Shown: positions 35,420 to 44,755, counted from the first letter of the stretch. The stretch: 64,000 bases of DNA from Fenollaria massiliensis (GCF_000312505.2 NZ_HG326225.1:262249-326248), one strand, 5' to 3'. Translations and numbers: made by a program. Notes: generated by a model from the sequence alone, not told the origin.

Positions 35420-36488
35420 CTATTGCCTCCCAGAAAATTCTGTTTTCTGTCTTAGCATCAAATAGCAAGATATTTTCTGTCACAAAAGCAATGTGTATCT
35501 CGCTTTTTGACTCGATTTCAAGCTTTGCATCTACTCTAAGAGTTATCTCATCTCCATCTAGCTCGCCATGTATATGGTAATCTGCTCCTAATAGCTCTAC
35601 CATCTTAATCTTTAATGCTAAGTCATCTTCATTATCAGTAATTCTAATGTGCTCAGGCCTAATGCCCATGATTACATCTTTATTGTCAACTTTAGAATAA
35701 TTTGCAAGAGCCCTTCCTTTGCTATTATAAAGTTTTCCGTATCTAATTTTTCCTTTGATAAAATTCATTGGCGGTGCTCCTAAAAAGCCCGCAACAAAGA
35801 CATTGCTAGGGTTTTCATAAAGCTCCTTTGGAGTGCCAACTTGTTGAATCACGCCATCTTTTAAACAAACTATCCTTGTAGCCATAGTCATAGCCTCTGT
35901 TTGATCGTGAGTTACGTATATAACAGTTGAGCCCAGCTCCCTTTGCAGCTCAACAAGCTCTTCTCTCATGTGTATTCTAAGCTTAGCATCAAGGTTCGAT
36001 AGCGGCTCATCCATTAAAAAGATTTCAGCGTCTCTAACTATGGCCCTGCCTAAAGCTACCCTTTGCTTTTGTCCTCCTGATAGCTCAAACGGCTTTCTCT
36101 TTAGGTACTCAGTTAAACCAAGCTTTTCGGCAGTTTCTCTAATACTTTTATCTCTAATATCCATGTCAACGCCACGAATCTTTAGCCCAAAACCAATATT
36201 GTCATAAACATTTAAGTGTGGGTATAGAGCATAATTTTGAAAGACCATTGCGGTGCCTCTGTCTTTTGGCGCTACCTCGTTCATTCTCCTGCCATCGATT
36301 AGTAGCTCGCCTTCACTAATATCTTCAAGTCCAGCTATCATCCTAAGCGTTGTGGACTTGCCGCAACCTGATGGTCCAACAAAGACTATGAACTCTTTGT
36401 CTTCTACTTCAAGATTAAAGTCTTTAACAGCGTTATCGATTCCATTCTCATACTTTTTATATACATGTCTTAAAGAAATCTTACTCAT
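35406..36488 (-). CDS. ABC importer ATPase (UgpC/MalK family)
   Basis: Importer ATPase of 360 residues: Walker A GPSGCGKST, Q-loop VFQNYALYPH, signature LSGGQKQR, Walker B IFLMDEPLSNLDA, H-loop VTHDQTEAM, then a C-terminal OB-type regulatory domain with GIRPEH. Such ATPases may be shared by several sugar importers. The ATG at 36488 follows TAGGAGGATGT; an in-frame start 10 codons earlier has no site. It is the first gene of the importer operon. Confidence 0.93.
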   Translation of the reverse strand: MSKISLRHVYKKYENGIDNAVKDFNLEVEDKEFIVFVGPSGCGKSTTLRMIAGLEDISEGELLIDGRRMNEVAPKDRGTAMVFQNYALYPHLNVYDNIGFGLKIRGVDMDIRDKSIRETAEKLGLTEYLKRKPFELSGGQKQRVALGRAIVRDAEIFLMDEPLSNLDAKLRIHMREELVELQRELGSTVIYVTHDQTEAMTMATRIVCLKDGVIQQVGTPKELYENPSNVFVAGFLGAPPMNFIKGKIRYGKLYNSKGRALANYSKVDNKDVIMGIRPEHIRITDNEDDLALKIKMVELLGADYHIHGELDGDEITLRVDAKLEIESKSEIHIAFVTENILLFDAKTENRIFWEAIDGVK

Positions 36489-36611
36489 ACATCCTCCTAA
36501 ATAATTTTCATATCTCAATTACTTGTTTATAATACATGAGCTTTGTTAATGTTGTATGTGCAATATGTTAAGTGTGAGTAAAGTATTTGGTTTTTATTTA
36601 ATATAATTTTA

Positions 36612-36653
36612 CAAAAAATACCCTCCTTACTCATTCATCAAGTAAAGAGGGTA
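36612..36653 (-). terminator. Terminator of the SLH phosphoesterase gene (repeated sequence)
   Basis: TACCCTC and GAGGGTA with an inner stem, T run on the minus strand. Bases 36618-36651 are identical to 41185-41218. Confidence 0.88.
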
Positions 36654-36689
36654 GATATCAATTATTCTTAGCTATATCTTTATTAAAAA

Positions 36690-39497
36690 CTAATTGTTTA
36701 GTGCAAACTCAACTATCTTATCAATTGCGTATGCAAAGTCAGCACGACTAACTTCTTTATCGTATCCAAGTTTGCCATCTTGATCTAATTCTAACAAGCC
36801 TTTTCTAACTACGTCTATAACTGCATCGCGGCTCCATGCTGGTAGATAGCTATATGCGCTATAGTCAACGTCAACTACATTAGGCATATTAATATTATAT
36901 AGTTTAAGAAGTCCTTCAAGCATAACGGCTAGTTCTTGTCTACTTACTTTTTTCATAGGCTTGAATGATCCGTCTGAGTATCCGGCTACAATACCATGTG
37001 TCATTGCCCACTTAACTGAATTGAAGTACCAGTCTTTCATTGTGATATCTTTTGCGCTCATACTTGTGTTTATAAACTTATCTATTGATATTCTCATGAA
37101 GACTGCAGCTACCATGGCTCTAGTAACTGTTGTGTTTGGCATAAACTTATCTTTTTTAATGCCTGCTAAAACACCTCTTGATGCAAGATTGATGATGGCA
37201 TCTCTTCTTTTTTCATTGACTATGTCTGTAAAATTAACTGGTAAGACTTTATCAGCTACTTCTATTGGACTAAGTTTTGTTTTTTCTATAGGTTTTGTAT
37301 TTGTTTCAATAGTCTTTGTTTCTTCTTTATTTTCTTCTGTTTTGTCTGTTCTTGGTCTTCTTGGTCTATAGCTGTGCTCATCTCTAGTATCAGGTTCATA
37401 TGGCGGTATAATTATAGTATTGTCGTTATCAGGATTTGGTTCTGGATTTGGTTCTGGTTGTGGGTTTGGATTTGGTTCTGGATTTGGATTTTCTTTTTCT
37501 TTCTTTAATGTCACTTCATCAACTACTGAGTTATCACTTGTCCTATATGTTACTACTTTAAAAGTATTATCAGTTACAGATATTTCTGAGTAGTTAGGAA
37601 CTCTTTCTTGGTTTTTTACTGCTGCATAATCAAATTTTTCATCTTTTATTGTATAGAATTTTGATCCCGAGCCAGAGTTTGCTGTAATGTATAGCGCTCC
37701 CTTAGGGTTTATATACTCATTTGGTGCCTTTCCTTCTACGTTATTTTCCCACTTAACTAATGGCTCTGTTCCATCCATTAAGTGTGTTCTTACATATACG
37801 TGATCGTGACCCATAAGAACTGCATCTATACCATTATCTTTAACTAGCTTTGGAATATATTGTCTTCTATTTAGTATGTCTTTATCAACTGCATGTGTTG
37901 CGACTGAATAGATTGCATGGTGGAATGTTAATACTTTCCAGTCTACTTTGTTTTTGTATTTTTCAACTGTCTTCTTTACAAAATCACTATGTTCAGCTTG
38001 ATGCACTCCATAAGTAGAGTCTAGCGAAATAAATAAAGTATTATTATATACATAAGCATAATCTGCTCTACCTTCATTACCGAATTCTGGAAGTGTATAG
38101 TGTTCAAAAAATCCATTTCTAGTAGCATTTTCTCCATCGTGGTTGCCAATAACTGGTGCTAACGTCATTCCCTTTAATCCGTCTCTTTCGGTAAAGCCCA
38201 CGTATTCATCCTCATTACTTGAGTAGCTATTAATTTGATCACCAGCACTTAGTAGGAAGGCAAAATTTGTTCCTTCATCAGTCATTCTTTTCTTCATGAT
38301 GTTTAATGTTTTGTCCCAACCTTGTGCATCGCTTTCTTTGTTGCCGCCCGCACCAATTTGTGGGTCACCTACTAAGAAGAACGAGAAGTCTCCTTCTTTA
38401 GCTGTCTTGAAATTTACTGCTTCTGACTTAGTGCTATTCTCTCCATTCCAATATACTAGTTCATACTCTGTATCTGCTTTTAAACCTTTAATGTTTGCTT
38501 TGTAGTTAACAAAGCCTTTTTTACGATTGTTTTCGTTAGCTTCTGCTGTAAATATTTTGCCTTCGCTGTCTCCAGACTCTTTTACTTCTACATATCCAGT
38601 AGCATTAACTTTGTTGTACCATGTGAAATTTCTCTCACTTGGATTGCTTCCTATAGTCAATACTGGTGTAGCAAATTCATTCTCAGATGTGGCTTTTTGT
38701 GCTTCATCTTCAAATCTGATGTTTTGCATGTCAAAGTAGATGTCTGAACTCTTATTAGAGTATTGGTGCAATTCTACAGCTAGATAGTTTTCTCCACTTG
38801 TTAGCTTTTCTTGCCAGTCTGAAAACGCAATACTTACTTCTACTTTTTTGGGCTTACCTACTTTTTCTTTACATCCATATTCAACACTTTGTGTATATCC
38901 AGCATCAGGAACATTGGCTTTATATATAACATCTCTGTTTAAGTAAACGATGACTGCGTCATCATAAGCTAAGTCAAACTTTAAAGATTTATTCGATAAT
39001 GACATTGTATTATCTACATTAAATTTCTTAACAAAAAAATATGTAGGAACTGTTTTTTTATCATCAAGATAGTGTCTTAATAAAGTCTTTGTTGTAAATC
39101 CATCTTTAACGTACTCTTTTCCTTCTTTTGCTCCAAAAGGTGCTTGTCCAGTTTTGGCAGCAGCAGCATCTTTATTGTATTGACCAAATGCCCACGTATT
39201 ATGTTCTGGATCTGATGATGGATCTACTCCATCTTCAAAATATGTCCAATTATCATTGAAAGAAACAGTATCATCACTAGTCTCTTCACTTGATTCGTCC
39301 TCTTTTTCTTCTGATAGACTTTCATCTACTGGTGAATTTGCTTCTTCTTCATTTGTTTCATTTGAAAGCTTTTCTTCATTATCTTCTCTTATGACTTCTT
39401 CATTTGTGACAGCATCACTTGCTTTCAAATCGAATGAAAAAGTACTTAATAAGATTAGAAAAACTAATACTAAGCTTACAATTCTTTTTGTTTTCAT
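36690..39497 (-). CDS. SLH-anchored calcineurin-like metallophosphoesterase
   Basis: Cell-surface phosphatase or nucleotidase of 935 residues. Signal peptide 1-27; an acidic Ser/Glu/Asn linker to about 80; a beta-rich region (about 80-270); a purple-acid-phosphatase-like fibronectin fold (about 275-375); and a calcineurin-type catalytic domain with VGDPQIG, LSAGDQIN, IGNHDGEN, FHHAIYS and GHDHVYVR, so all metal ligands appear present. A Pro/Asn/Glu linker (about 695-760) leads to three SLH domains (about 770-930) that bind secondary cell-wall polymer. It lies 44 bases after a YibE/F gene. Extracellular release of phosphate or nucleoside is a reasonable role. Confidence 0.92.
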   Translation of the reverse strand: MKTKRIVSLVLVFLILLSTFSFDLKASDAVTNEEVIREDNEEKLSNETNEEEANSPVDESLSEEKEDESSEETSDDTVSFNDNWTYFEDGVDPSSDPEHNTWAFGQYNKDAAAAKTGQAPFGAKEGKEYVKDGFTTKTLLRHYLDDKKTVPTYFFVKKFNVDNTMSLSNKSLKFDLAYDDAVIVYLNRDVIYKANVPDAGYTQSVEYGCKEKVGKPKKVEVSIAFSDWQEKLTSGENYLAVELHQYSNKSSDIYFDMQNIRFEDEAQKATSENEFATPVLTIGSNPSERNFTWYNKVNATGYVEVKESGDSEGKIFTAEANENNRKKGFVNYKANIKGLKADTEYELVYWNGENSTKSEAVNFKTAKEGDFSFFLVGDPQIGAGGNKESDAQGWDKTLNIMKKRMTDEGTNFAFLLSAGDQINSYSSNEDEYVGFTERDGLKGMTLAPVIGNHDGENATRNGFFEHYTLPEFGNEGRADYAYVYNNTLFISLDSTYGVHQAEHSDFVKKTVEKYKNKVDWKVLTFHHAIYSVATHAVDKDILNRRQYIPKLVKDNGIDAVLMGHDHVYVRTHLMDGTEPLVKWENNVEGKAPNEYINPKGALYITANSGSGSKFYTIKDEKFDYAAVKNQERVPNYSEISVTDNTFKVVTYRTSDNSVVDEVTLKKEKENPNPEPNPNPQPEPNPEPNPDNDNTIIIPPYEPDTRDEHSYRPRRPRTDKTEENKEETKTIETNTKPIEKTKLSPIEVADKVLPVNFTDIVNEKRRDAIINLASRGVLAGIKKDKFMPNTTVTRAMVAAVFMRISIDKFINTSMSAKDITMKDWYFNSVKWAMTHGIVAGYSDGSFKPMKKVSRQELAVMLEGLLKLYNINMPNVVDVDYSAYSYLPAWSRDAVIDVVRKGLLELDQDGKLGYDKEVSRADFAYAIDKIVEFALNN

Positions 39498-39541
39498 TTT
39501 TTTCCTCCTTAAAACTTGATATGAATTTGAATAGAATTGAT

Positions 39542-40684
39542 TTATTTTGTTAAAAATTTCCTTATCATGCTCTTATCTTCAATGTTGTATACTAGACTCG
39601 AAATGTATGCCGATATAGGTACCATCATAACTACAACACTTGTAGCAATCAAACCATTGGCAAGTTCCATGCTAAAGAAGTTACTGCTAATAAGCTGGTT
39701 GAATTGCACGCCGTATGACATCAGTGAAAGTACTGTTGTAAGAGAGCTACCTATAAAAGCAAATATAAGTGTATCCACCATGGTAGCGATTATGTCTTTA
39801 CCTATATTCATTCCTGATTTAAACAAGTCTTTAGAGCCCATATTTTTGTTCAAAGTTTTTATTTCTAGCAAAGCTGAACTTATTGACACGGACACGTCTT
39901 TTGCTGCTCCATATGTCGATATTGTAATGCCTGCAAAGAAAATATACTGTAATTGCATCCCAGTTTTTTCTACTATATAAAATAAGCCTTCAGCATTTGG
40001 GTCAACAAAGCCTGTTAGATGTGCCGTTATCGATACCAAATATGATAAAACTGCGACTATTATAAAAGATATAAATATCGAAATTATGTTAACCAAACCT
40101 ATTAGCGAATAACCAAATATTATTACTGCTGAGTATATGCTTGCTAATAAGATAGTCACTAAGGTAACTAGTATTATTGGTCTTCCTATATATATAGAAG
40201 GAAGCATATAAAGTGCTATGATATATATACTAATAATCAGGGCTAATGCACTCTTTAGTCCATTTTTCTTGCCTACAGCATAAAGTAGGAGTATAAAAAG
40301 TCCTATGTATATGGCTATAGCAATGCTTCTGTCATAGTTATACACTGTATAATATGGTTCAACGCCTTCTGGTGAATCTATCAATAAAATAATTCTTGTT
40401 CCTTTTTTAGCAAGTATAGAGCTAGTGTTGAACAATGTGTTATCAATAATCTTCTCTTCTCCAGCTTCTTTTCCTTCTAGTATCTTAACTTTTAGTTTTT
40501 GACTTCCAACATTTAAGTAGTTATACTTTTTACTTAAATCTTCTTCTAAAACTTCTAGAACTTTAGCTTTAACGTAGTGGACGTTTTTGTTATCCCACCT
40601 TACTTCTCCAAAATCGACTTTTCTGTAAAAAATATATATTGCTATTAATATAATTACAAGTACTGTATTAATTAGTTTTTTCAA
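39542..40684 (-). CDS. YibE/F family membrane protein (TTG start)
   Basis: Polytopic membrane protein of 380 residues. An N-terminal helix (6-20) precedes an extracytoplasmic beta-rich domain (about 25-115), then about seven helices with TGFVDPNAEGL and GAAKDVSVSISSAL, landmarks of the YibE/F family. The function is unknown. The start is TTG behind GGGAGGATAAA. It is probably co-transcribed with the SLH phosphoesterase downstream (44-base gap). Confidence 0.87.
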   Translation of the reverse strand: MKKLINTVLVIILIAIYIFYRKVDFGEVRWDNKNVHYVKAKVLEVLEEDLSKKYNYLNVGSQKLKVKILEGKEAGEEKIIDNTLFNTSSILAKKGTRIILLIDSPEGVEPYYTVYNYDRSIAIAIYIGLFILLLYAVGKKNGLKSALALIISIYIIALYMLPSIYIGRPIILVTLVTILLASIYSAVIIFGYSLIGLVNIISIFISFIIVAVLSYLVSITAHLTGFVDPNAEGLFYIVEKTGMQLQYIFFAGITISTYGAAKDVSVSISSALLEIKTLNKNMGSKDLFKSGMNIGKDIIATMVDTLIFAFIGSSLTTVLSLMSYGVQFNQLISSNFFSMELANGLIATSVVVMMVPISAYISSLVYNIEDKSMIRKFLTK

Positions 40685-40825
40685 TTTATCCTCCCTATTA
40701 TTAGCAATATCAAAATATTTAACATTTTTATTTTGAAATTGCTACTTTTTCTACGCAATTCCTGTTCATGATACTATGAAAATATAATGGATACATCAGC
40801 TATTTGTAAATTACTTGTAAATAAA

Positions 40826-40862
40826 TGCCTCATTACTATGTGTTCAATAAAGAGGGGCAGTA
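40826..40862 (-). terminator. Possible terminator of the small secreted peptide gene
   Basis: TGCCTC and GAGGGGCA make an imperfect stem about 20 bases past the stop at 40881; the T run on the minus strand is weak (ATTTATTT). Confidence 0.45.
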
Positions 40863-40880
40863 TAACTTAATATATTTTAA

Positions 40881-41021
40881 TTAATTATTTTCGCTATTTG
40901 CCTCACCGCTATCAAGTACGATAGCTTCATTATTACTTTCTGCTATGACTCCATTGAGTGGAGAGATAAACATAAGTATCGCCATAAGTAGCAATAATGT
41001 TCTTTTAAATAAATTCTTCAT
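40881..41021 (-). CDS. Small secreted peptide (46 aa)
   Basis: A very short gene with clear signals: CTGGAGTTAAAA before ATG, then MKNLFKRTLLLLMAILMFIS, a typical signal peptide with a likely cleavage after NGVIA. That leaves a mature peptide of about 19 acidic, Asn/Glu-rich residues (ESNNEAIVLDSGEANSENN) without cysteine. I do not recognise the family. It sits alone in the 599-base gap between the YibE/F gene and the rhodanese lipoprotein. It could be a signalling peptide or the remnant of a larger secreted protein; the AT-rich stretch upstream (41022-41180) holds no other gene. Confidence 0.6.
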   Translation of the reverse strand: MKNLFKRTLLLLMAILMFISPLNGVIAESNNEAIVLDSGEANSENN

Positions 41022-41184
41022 TTTTAACTCCAGTTAATAAATATTTTCTACGAGACCTATTCTATGAGATAAATATTATAGTAAGAATATATAGATGTAA
41101 AAATAATATAAATTTTCAGAAGATAAATGTGTTTTTACCATATTTATAAGTACAATTGAATTTTCATTTACTATTTACAAAGAA

Positions 41185-41218
41185 ATACCCTCCTTACTCA
41201 TTCATCAAGTAAAGAGGG
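41185..41218 (-). repeat. 34-bp terminator-like repeat, second copy
   Basis: Identical to 36618-36651. It lies upstream of the small peptide gene and downstream of the rhodanese gene's own terminator, so it looks like an inserted or duplicated terminator. The A run on its left gives a T tract on the minus strand. Confidence 0.8.
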
Positions 41219-41237
41219 CGCATATAAAAAATTCCCA

Positions 41238-41264
41238 CAAAAAAAGAGCGATCACTCGCTCTTT
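41238..41264 (-). terminator. Terminator of the rhodanese lipoprotein gene
   Basis: AAAGAGCG-atcact-CGCTCTTT with a T7 run on the minus strand. Confidence 0.9.
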
Positions 41265-41283
41265 CTCATTTGATTTTTAAATA

Positions 41284-41748
41284 CTATTCAGTTACTAATT
41301 CGTATTCATAAGTCTTAACGCCGTCAGCATTAACTACGTCAGTGTAACCTGCTGCTAGTAAAGCATCTTGAGCTTCTCCAGATTTTTTACCAGAGTTGCA
41401 ATATAAAACGATCTTTTTGTCTTTGTCAGCGTCTAGAACTGATGGATCGTTTTTGATGTCATCTAGTGGAACGTTCTTTGCATCTTTGATGTGACCTGCA
41501 GCGTATTCGTCAGCGCTTCTTACGTCAACGATAACGTATTTGCCTTCTTGTTCAGCATCTGCTTGTAGTGCTACTACTTCATCACCTGTCATAGTTGCTT
41601 TTTCTCCTGTTTGAACGCTATCAGCTTGGTCTGCTGGAACGCTTTCAGTTGCATCAGCATTTTCTGCTGGTTTGTCTTCTGCTTTCTTACAAGCTACTAG
41701 TGAAAATGCTAGTACAAGTACTAAAGCTAATGATAATAATTTTTTCAT
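41284..41748 (-). CDS. Rhodanese-domain lipoprotein
   Basis: Membrane-anchored single-domain rhodanese of 154 residues. The lipobox SLVAC places the lipidated Cys at residue 20; a Glu/Asp/Ala linker runs to about 50. The rhodanese fold has VIVDVRSADEYAAGHI and the active-site loop VLYCNSGKKSG with its catalytic Cys, so it can probably carry sulfane sulfur or act on other thiol groups outside the membrane. It is monocistronic with an AAGGGGGT site and its own terminator. Confidence 0.9.
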   Translation of the reverse strand: MKKLLSLALVLVLAFSLVACKKAEDKPAENADATESVPADQADSVQTGEKATMTGDEVVALQADAEQEGKYVIVDVRSADEYAAGHIKDAKNVPLDDIKNDPSVLDADKDKKIVLYCNSGKKSGEAQDALLAAGYTDVVNADGVKTYEYELVTE

Positions 41749-41846
41749 GTGTATTACCCCCTTAAATTTTTACCATAGATATTATACCACTTTTAAGTAT
41801 AATTGTAAAATTATTTAACATTATCTTGATTTTTTCTTAATAAATA

Positions 41847-42323
41847 CTACTTTAGTAGTATAGTGCTTGCCATACAACTAACGCCTTCTTCTCTTCCTTC
41901 GAAGCCAAGTTTTTCTGTAGTTGTAGCCTTTACACTCACTCTATCTATGTTTAATTCAAGGTCTTTTGCAATATTCGCTCTCATCTCATCTATGTGTGGT
42001 CTTAATTTTGGCCTTTGCATCATTATAGTCGCGTCTATATTTGAAATAGTGTATCCTTCTTTCTTGACCATGGCATAAACCCTTCTAAGTAGTACTCTTG
42101 AATCAATATCAAGGTACTCATCACTAGTGTCCGGAAAGTGGTAGCCTATATCTTCCTTAGCCATAGCTCCTAAGATGGCATCCATAATCGCGTGTATCAA
42201 GACATCTGCATCGCTGTGACCAAGTAGGCCCTTTTCGTGCTCTATCTTTACGCCGCCAAGTATTAAATCTCTGCCTTCGACAAGCTTATGAACGTCAAAG
42301 CCATTACCAATTCTTATATCCAT
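41847..42323 (-). CDS. ispF: 2-C-methyl-D-erythritol 2,4-cyclodiphosphate synthase
   Basis: Cyclises CDP-ME-2-phosphate in the MEP isoprenoid pathway; trimeric zinc enzyme. The start [35 protein letters not shown] with metal ligands Asp and His, and the end [15 protein letters not shown] are diagnostic; 158 residues is normal. The ATG at 42323 overlaps the ispD stop (TAATG) and follows AGGAGCG, so translation is coupled; a start 12 codons earlier lies within ispD. Confidence 0.96.
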   Translation of the reverse strand: MDIRIGNGFDVHKLVEGRDLILGGVKIEHEKGLLGHSDADVLIHAIMDAILGAMAKEDIGYHFPDTSDEYLDIDSRVLLRRVYAMVKKEGYTISNIDATIMMQRPKLRPHIDEMRANIAKDLELNIDRVSVKATTTEKLGFEGREEGVSCMASTILLK

Positions 42324-43051
42324 TAGAACGCTCCTGTGCTCTTCAGCTTTTTCTTCCAATTAGTATTGAAGATCTCAGCTATAACTAAATCTTCTGGTGT
42401 AGTTATCTTGATGTTATCGTAGTGACCTTCAAGCATCTTTACCTCAACTCCAGCAAATTCAACGAGTGCCGAGTCGTCTGTAGCTAAGATATTTTCTTTT
42501 ATCGCGTGCTCATAGCCTCTAAGCAAAACGTCTTTTTTAAAGCATTGCGGGCTTTGCGCTTGCCACAAAAGTGATCTCTTTGGCGTATGATGAACTGTAT
42601 CGTCTTCGTTAACTGATTTTATCGTGTCCTTAACTCTAACTCCAACAACGCAGGCGTCACAATTTAGAACAGTTTCAACAGCCTTGTTAATAGTCTCAGT
42701 CCTTATAAATGGCCTTGCTCCATCGTGTGTTAAAACTATATCGGCATTAACACTAATGGCTTTGATGCCGTTATAAACAGAATCCTGTCTTTCCTTACCA
42801 CCTTTAACAATGTTAACGACTTTAGTAAATTTATATCTATTAACAATTTCTTTTCTTGTGTAATCTATCTCGTCTTTTTTACAGACAATAATTATCTCGT
42901 CGATGTACTTTGATCTTTCAAACTTTTCTATGGTATGAGCAAGTATTGGCTTGTCATTTATGCGCAGAAAAGCCTTGTTGATCTTAGAGCCCATCCTGTT
43001 ACTCATGCCTGCAGCGGCAATTATAACCGAGACGAACTTATTCTCTATCAT
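42323..43051 (-). CDS. ispD: 2-C-methyl-D-erythritol 4-phosphate cytidylyltransferase
   Basis: Transfers CMP to methylerythritol phosphate, the third step of the MEP pathway. [20 protein letters not shown] is the nucleotide-binding loop with a slightly changed GxGxRM core (AAGMSNRMG), and [11 protein letters not shown] and [10 protein letters not shown] are the family's catalytic segments. Length 242. It follows the PIN-TRAM gene by 14 bases and is coupled to ispF. Confidence 0.95.
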   Translation of the reverse strand: MIENKFVSVIIAAAGMSNRMGSKINKAFLRINDKPILAHTIEKFERSKYIDEIIIVCKKDEIDYTRKEIVNRYKFTKVVNIVKGGKERQDSVYNGIKAISVNADIVLTHDGARPFIRTETINKAVETVLNCDACVVGVRVKDTIKSVNEDDTVHHTPKRSLLWQAQSPQCFKKDVLLRGYEHAIKENILATDDSALVEFAGVEVKMLEGHYDNIKITTPEDLVIAEIFNTNWKKKLKSTGAF

Positions 43052-43065
43052 GAAATTTCCTCCAA

Positions 43066-44130
43066 CTATTCTTTAATTTTCGCAAACATCATCTTACCAG
43101 CAGCTGTTTGAAGCACTGTTGTTATCTCGACTTTAAGCTTTTCGCCTATCCTCTTCTTAGCTTCTTCAACAACTATCATGGTTCCATCAGATAGATAAGC
43201 AAGGCCTTGATTCTTTTCCTTACCTGCTCTAACTATCTCAACTTCAAGCTCTTCGCTTGGAAGTATCACTGGTTTAACTGCATTAGCAAGCTCGTTGATA
43301 TTAAGAACTTCTATGCCTCTTACTTGAGCTACTTTATTTAAATTGTAGTCGTTAGTAAGGACTTTTGCGTTCATCATAGATGCTAGTTCAAGTATCTTGT
43401 CATCAATCTCTTCTACATTATCTATCTTTTCACTAGAAACTTCTATATCAACTTTTGCTTCATTTTGCATTTGCTTAAGTATATCTAGGCCACGTCTACC
43501 TCTTTTTCTTCTTTGATCGTCCGCCGAATCAGCTATGTGCTGAAGCTCTTGCAAGACAAACTTTGGTATAACTAGTGTACCCTCGATGAAACCTGAGCTA
43601 GCGATGTCTTTAATCCTACCATCTATTATAACAGATGTATCAAGAATTTTATATAGTTCTGTGTCTTTTTTCTTTGATTTTTTTACAGTACTCTTTTGAG
43701 TAAATTTCTCACCAATATTTGAGATATCCTTTCTTCTAGTTGTAACTATAATCCCTATATATGGGAAAAGTATATAGAATATAACGGATAAAACCGGTCC
43801 AAGTACTGGTATGCCTATGTTCATAGCGAGCTGCGATAGCAAAAATGCTATAACAAGTCCAACTAATAAACCTACTAAACCTAAGATAAGGTCCAAGCTG
43901 GTGAACCTTCTTAGTTCAATCTCAACCCTGTCACCAACATTTATAATTTTGTCGAATACAGTATCTGACAATAAATAAAAAATAATTGCAAATAAAACAG
44001 ATAAAAATACCGATACATAGATACTGTAATCATGAAATGCTGGGACAAGGCTTGTGGCTAATAAACTTACGCCATAACCTGCTGCTGCTCCTATGAGGAA
44101 CATGACAGCTTTCATAATTTTTTTAAACAT
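43066..44130 (-). CDS. PIN/TRAM-domain membrane protein (YacL-like)
   Basis: Membrane-anchored putative RNase or RNA-binding protein of 354 residues: four membrane helices (about 5-140), a PIN domain starting LDTSVIIDGR with conserved acids (EIDDKILEL, LTNDYNL) and a C-terminal TRAM domain (about 285-352, EVEIVRAGKEKNQGLAYL). Homologues sit beside carD and ispD in many Firmicutes, as here. Catalysis has not been shown for this subgroup. It begins eight bases after carD. Confidence 0.92.
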   Translation of the reverse strand: MFKKIMKAVMFLIGAAAGYGVSLLATSLVPAFHDYSIYVSVFLSVLFAIIFYLLSDTVFDKIINVGDRVEIELRRFTSLDLILGLVGLLVGLVIAFLLSQLAMNIGIPVLGPVLSVIFYILFPYIGIIVTTRRKDISNIGEKFTQKSTVKKSKKKDTELYKILDTSVIIDGRIKDIASSGFIEGTLVIPKFVLQELQHIADSADDQRRKRGRRGLDILKQMQNEAKVDIEVSSEKIDNVEEIDDKILELASMMNAKVLTNDYNLNKVAQVRGIEVLNINELANAVKPVILPSEELEVEIVRAGKEKNQGLAYLSDGTMIVVEEAKKRIGEKLKVEITTVLQTAAGKMMFAKIKE

Positions 44131-44138
44131 TTTTCCTC

Positions 44139-44615
44139 CTACTCTACTGCCTCGTAGATAATTTTGTCAATTTCTTCGTATGATTTGCCGGAAGAGAGTA
44201 TCATTTCACTAATCAAAATGTTTTTTGTGTCATGAAGTATCTTTTTTTCTCCGGTGGAAAGATTCCTCTTATCATCTAAACTTTTTAAGTTACGGTAAAC
44301 TTTAGCGACTTCGAAGATGTCTCCGCCCTTCAAAATCTCAGTATTATCCCTAACTCTCTTGTTCCAGTTAGTGCTCATCTTTGTCGGTTCTTCTTTTAAT
44401 ACTTCAATGACATCTTTTAACTTATCTTTATCAATGATTGATCTTATCCCTCTTTTTTCCGCATTTTTTACAGGTATCATAACCTTCATAGCGCCAATAG
44501 GTAATTTCACAACAAAATAATCTTCTTTTTTGCCTAAGATTTCCTTTTTTTCTATGTCTACTATGATGCCTGCTCCATGCATTGGATAACAAACCATATC
44601 TCCTACTTCATACAT
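44139..44615 (-). CDS. CarD-family transcription regulator
   Basis: RNA polymerase-binding regulator of 158 residues. The N-terminal RID/Tudor domain (YEVGDMVCYPMHGAGIIVDI, VKLPIGAMKVMIPV) binds the polymerase beta subunit, and the helical C-terminal domain (WNKRVRDNTEILKGGD, SSGKSYEEIDKII) contacts the promoter in related proteins. It is the first gene of a carD-pinTRAM-ispD-ispF operon with its own consensus promoter immediately upstream. Confidence 0.93.
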   Translation of the reverse strand: MYEVGDMVCYPMHGAGIIVDIEKKEILGKKEDYFVVKLPIGAMKVMIPVKNAEKRGIRSIIDKDKLKDVIEVLKEEPTKMSTNWNKRVRDNTEILKGGDIFEVAKVYRNLKSLDDKRNLSTGEKKILHDTKNILISEMILSSGKSYEEIDKIIYEAVE

Positions 44616-44697
44616 ACTTTTCGCCTCCCCTTCCTTTAGATGATAATTTCATACCTATAGTATATTATATCACAAGAGAGACAAAAAGTAAAGTTTT

Positions 44698-44726
44698 ATA
44701 ATATCATATTATATAATCTTTGTCAA
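44698..44726 (-). promoter_or_regulatory. Promoter of the carD operon
   Basis: On the minus strand TTGACA (44721-44726), a 17-base spacer and TATTAT (44698-44703). It separates carD from the heat-shock operon and lies only 30 bases from the hairpin repeat array. Confidence 0.8.
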
Positions 44727-44755
44727 GCCTTTTATTGATTTTTTTTAAATATTTC

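Noticed and set aside
36519-36611. Promoter of the UgpBAEC-like operon
   Set aside because: A TATTAT/TATAAA box is present but no acceptable -35 at normal spacing, so I do not list it; an activator-dependent promoter is possible.
36961-37371. A 136-residue plus-strand frame opposite the SLH domains
   Set aside because: Lies entirely antisense to three conserved SLH domains and has no start signals.
39537-39980. A 147-residue plus-strand frame opposite the YibE/F gene
   Set aside because: Antisense to a clear membrane-protein gene, no ribosome site and no recognisable motif.
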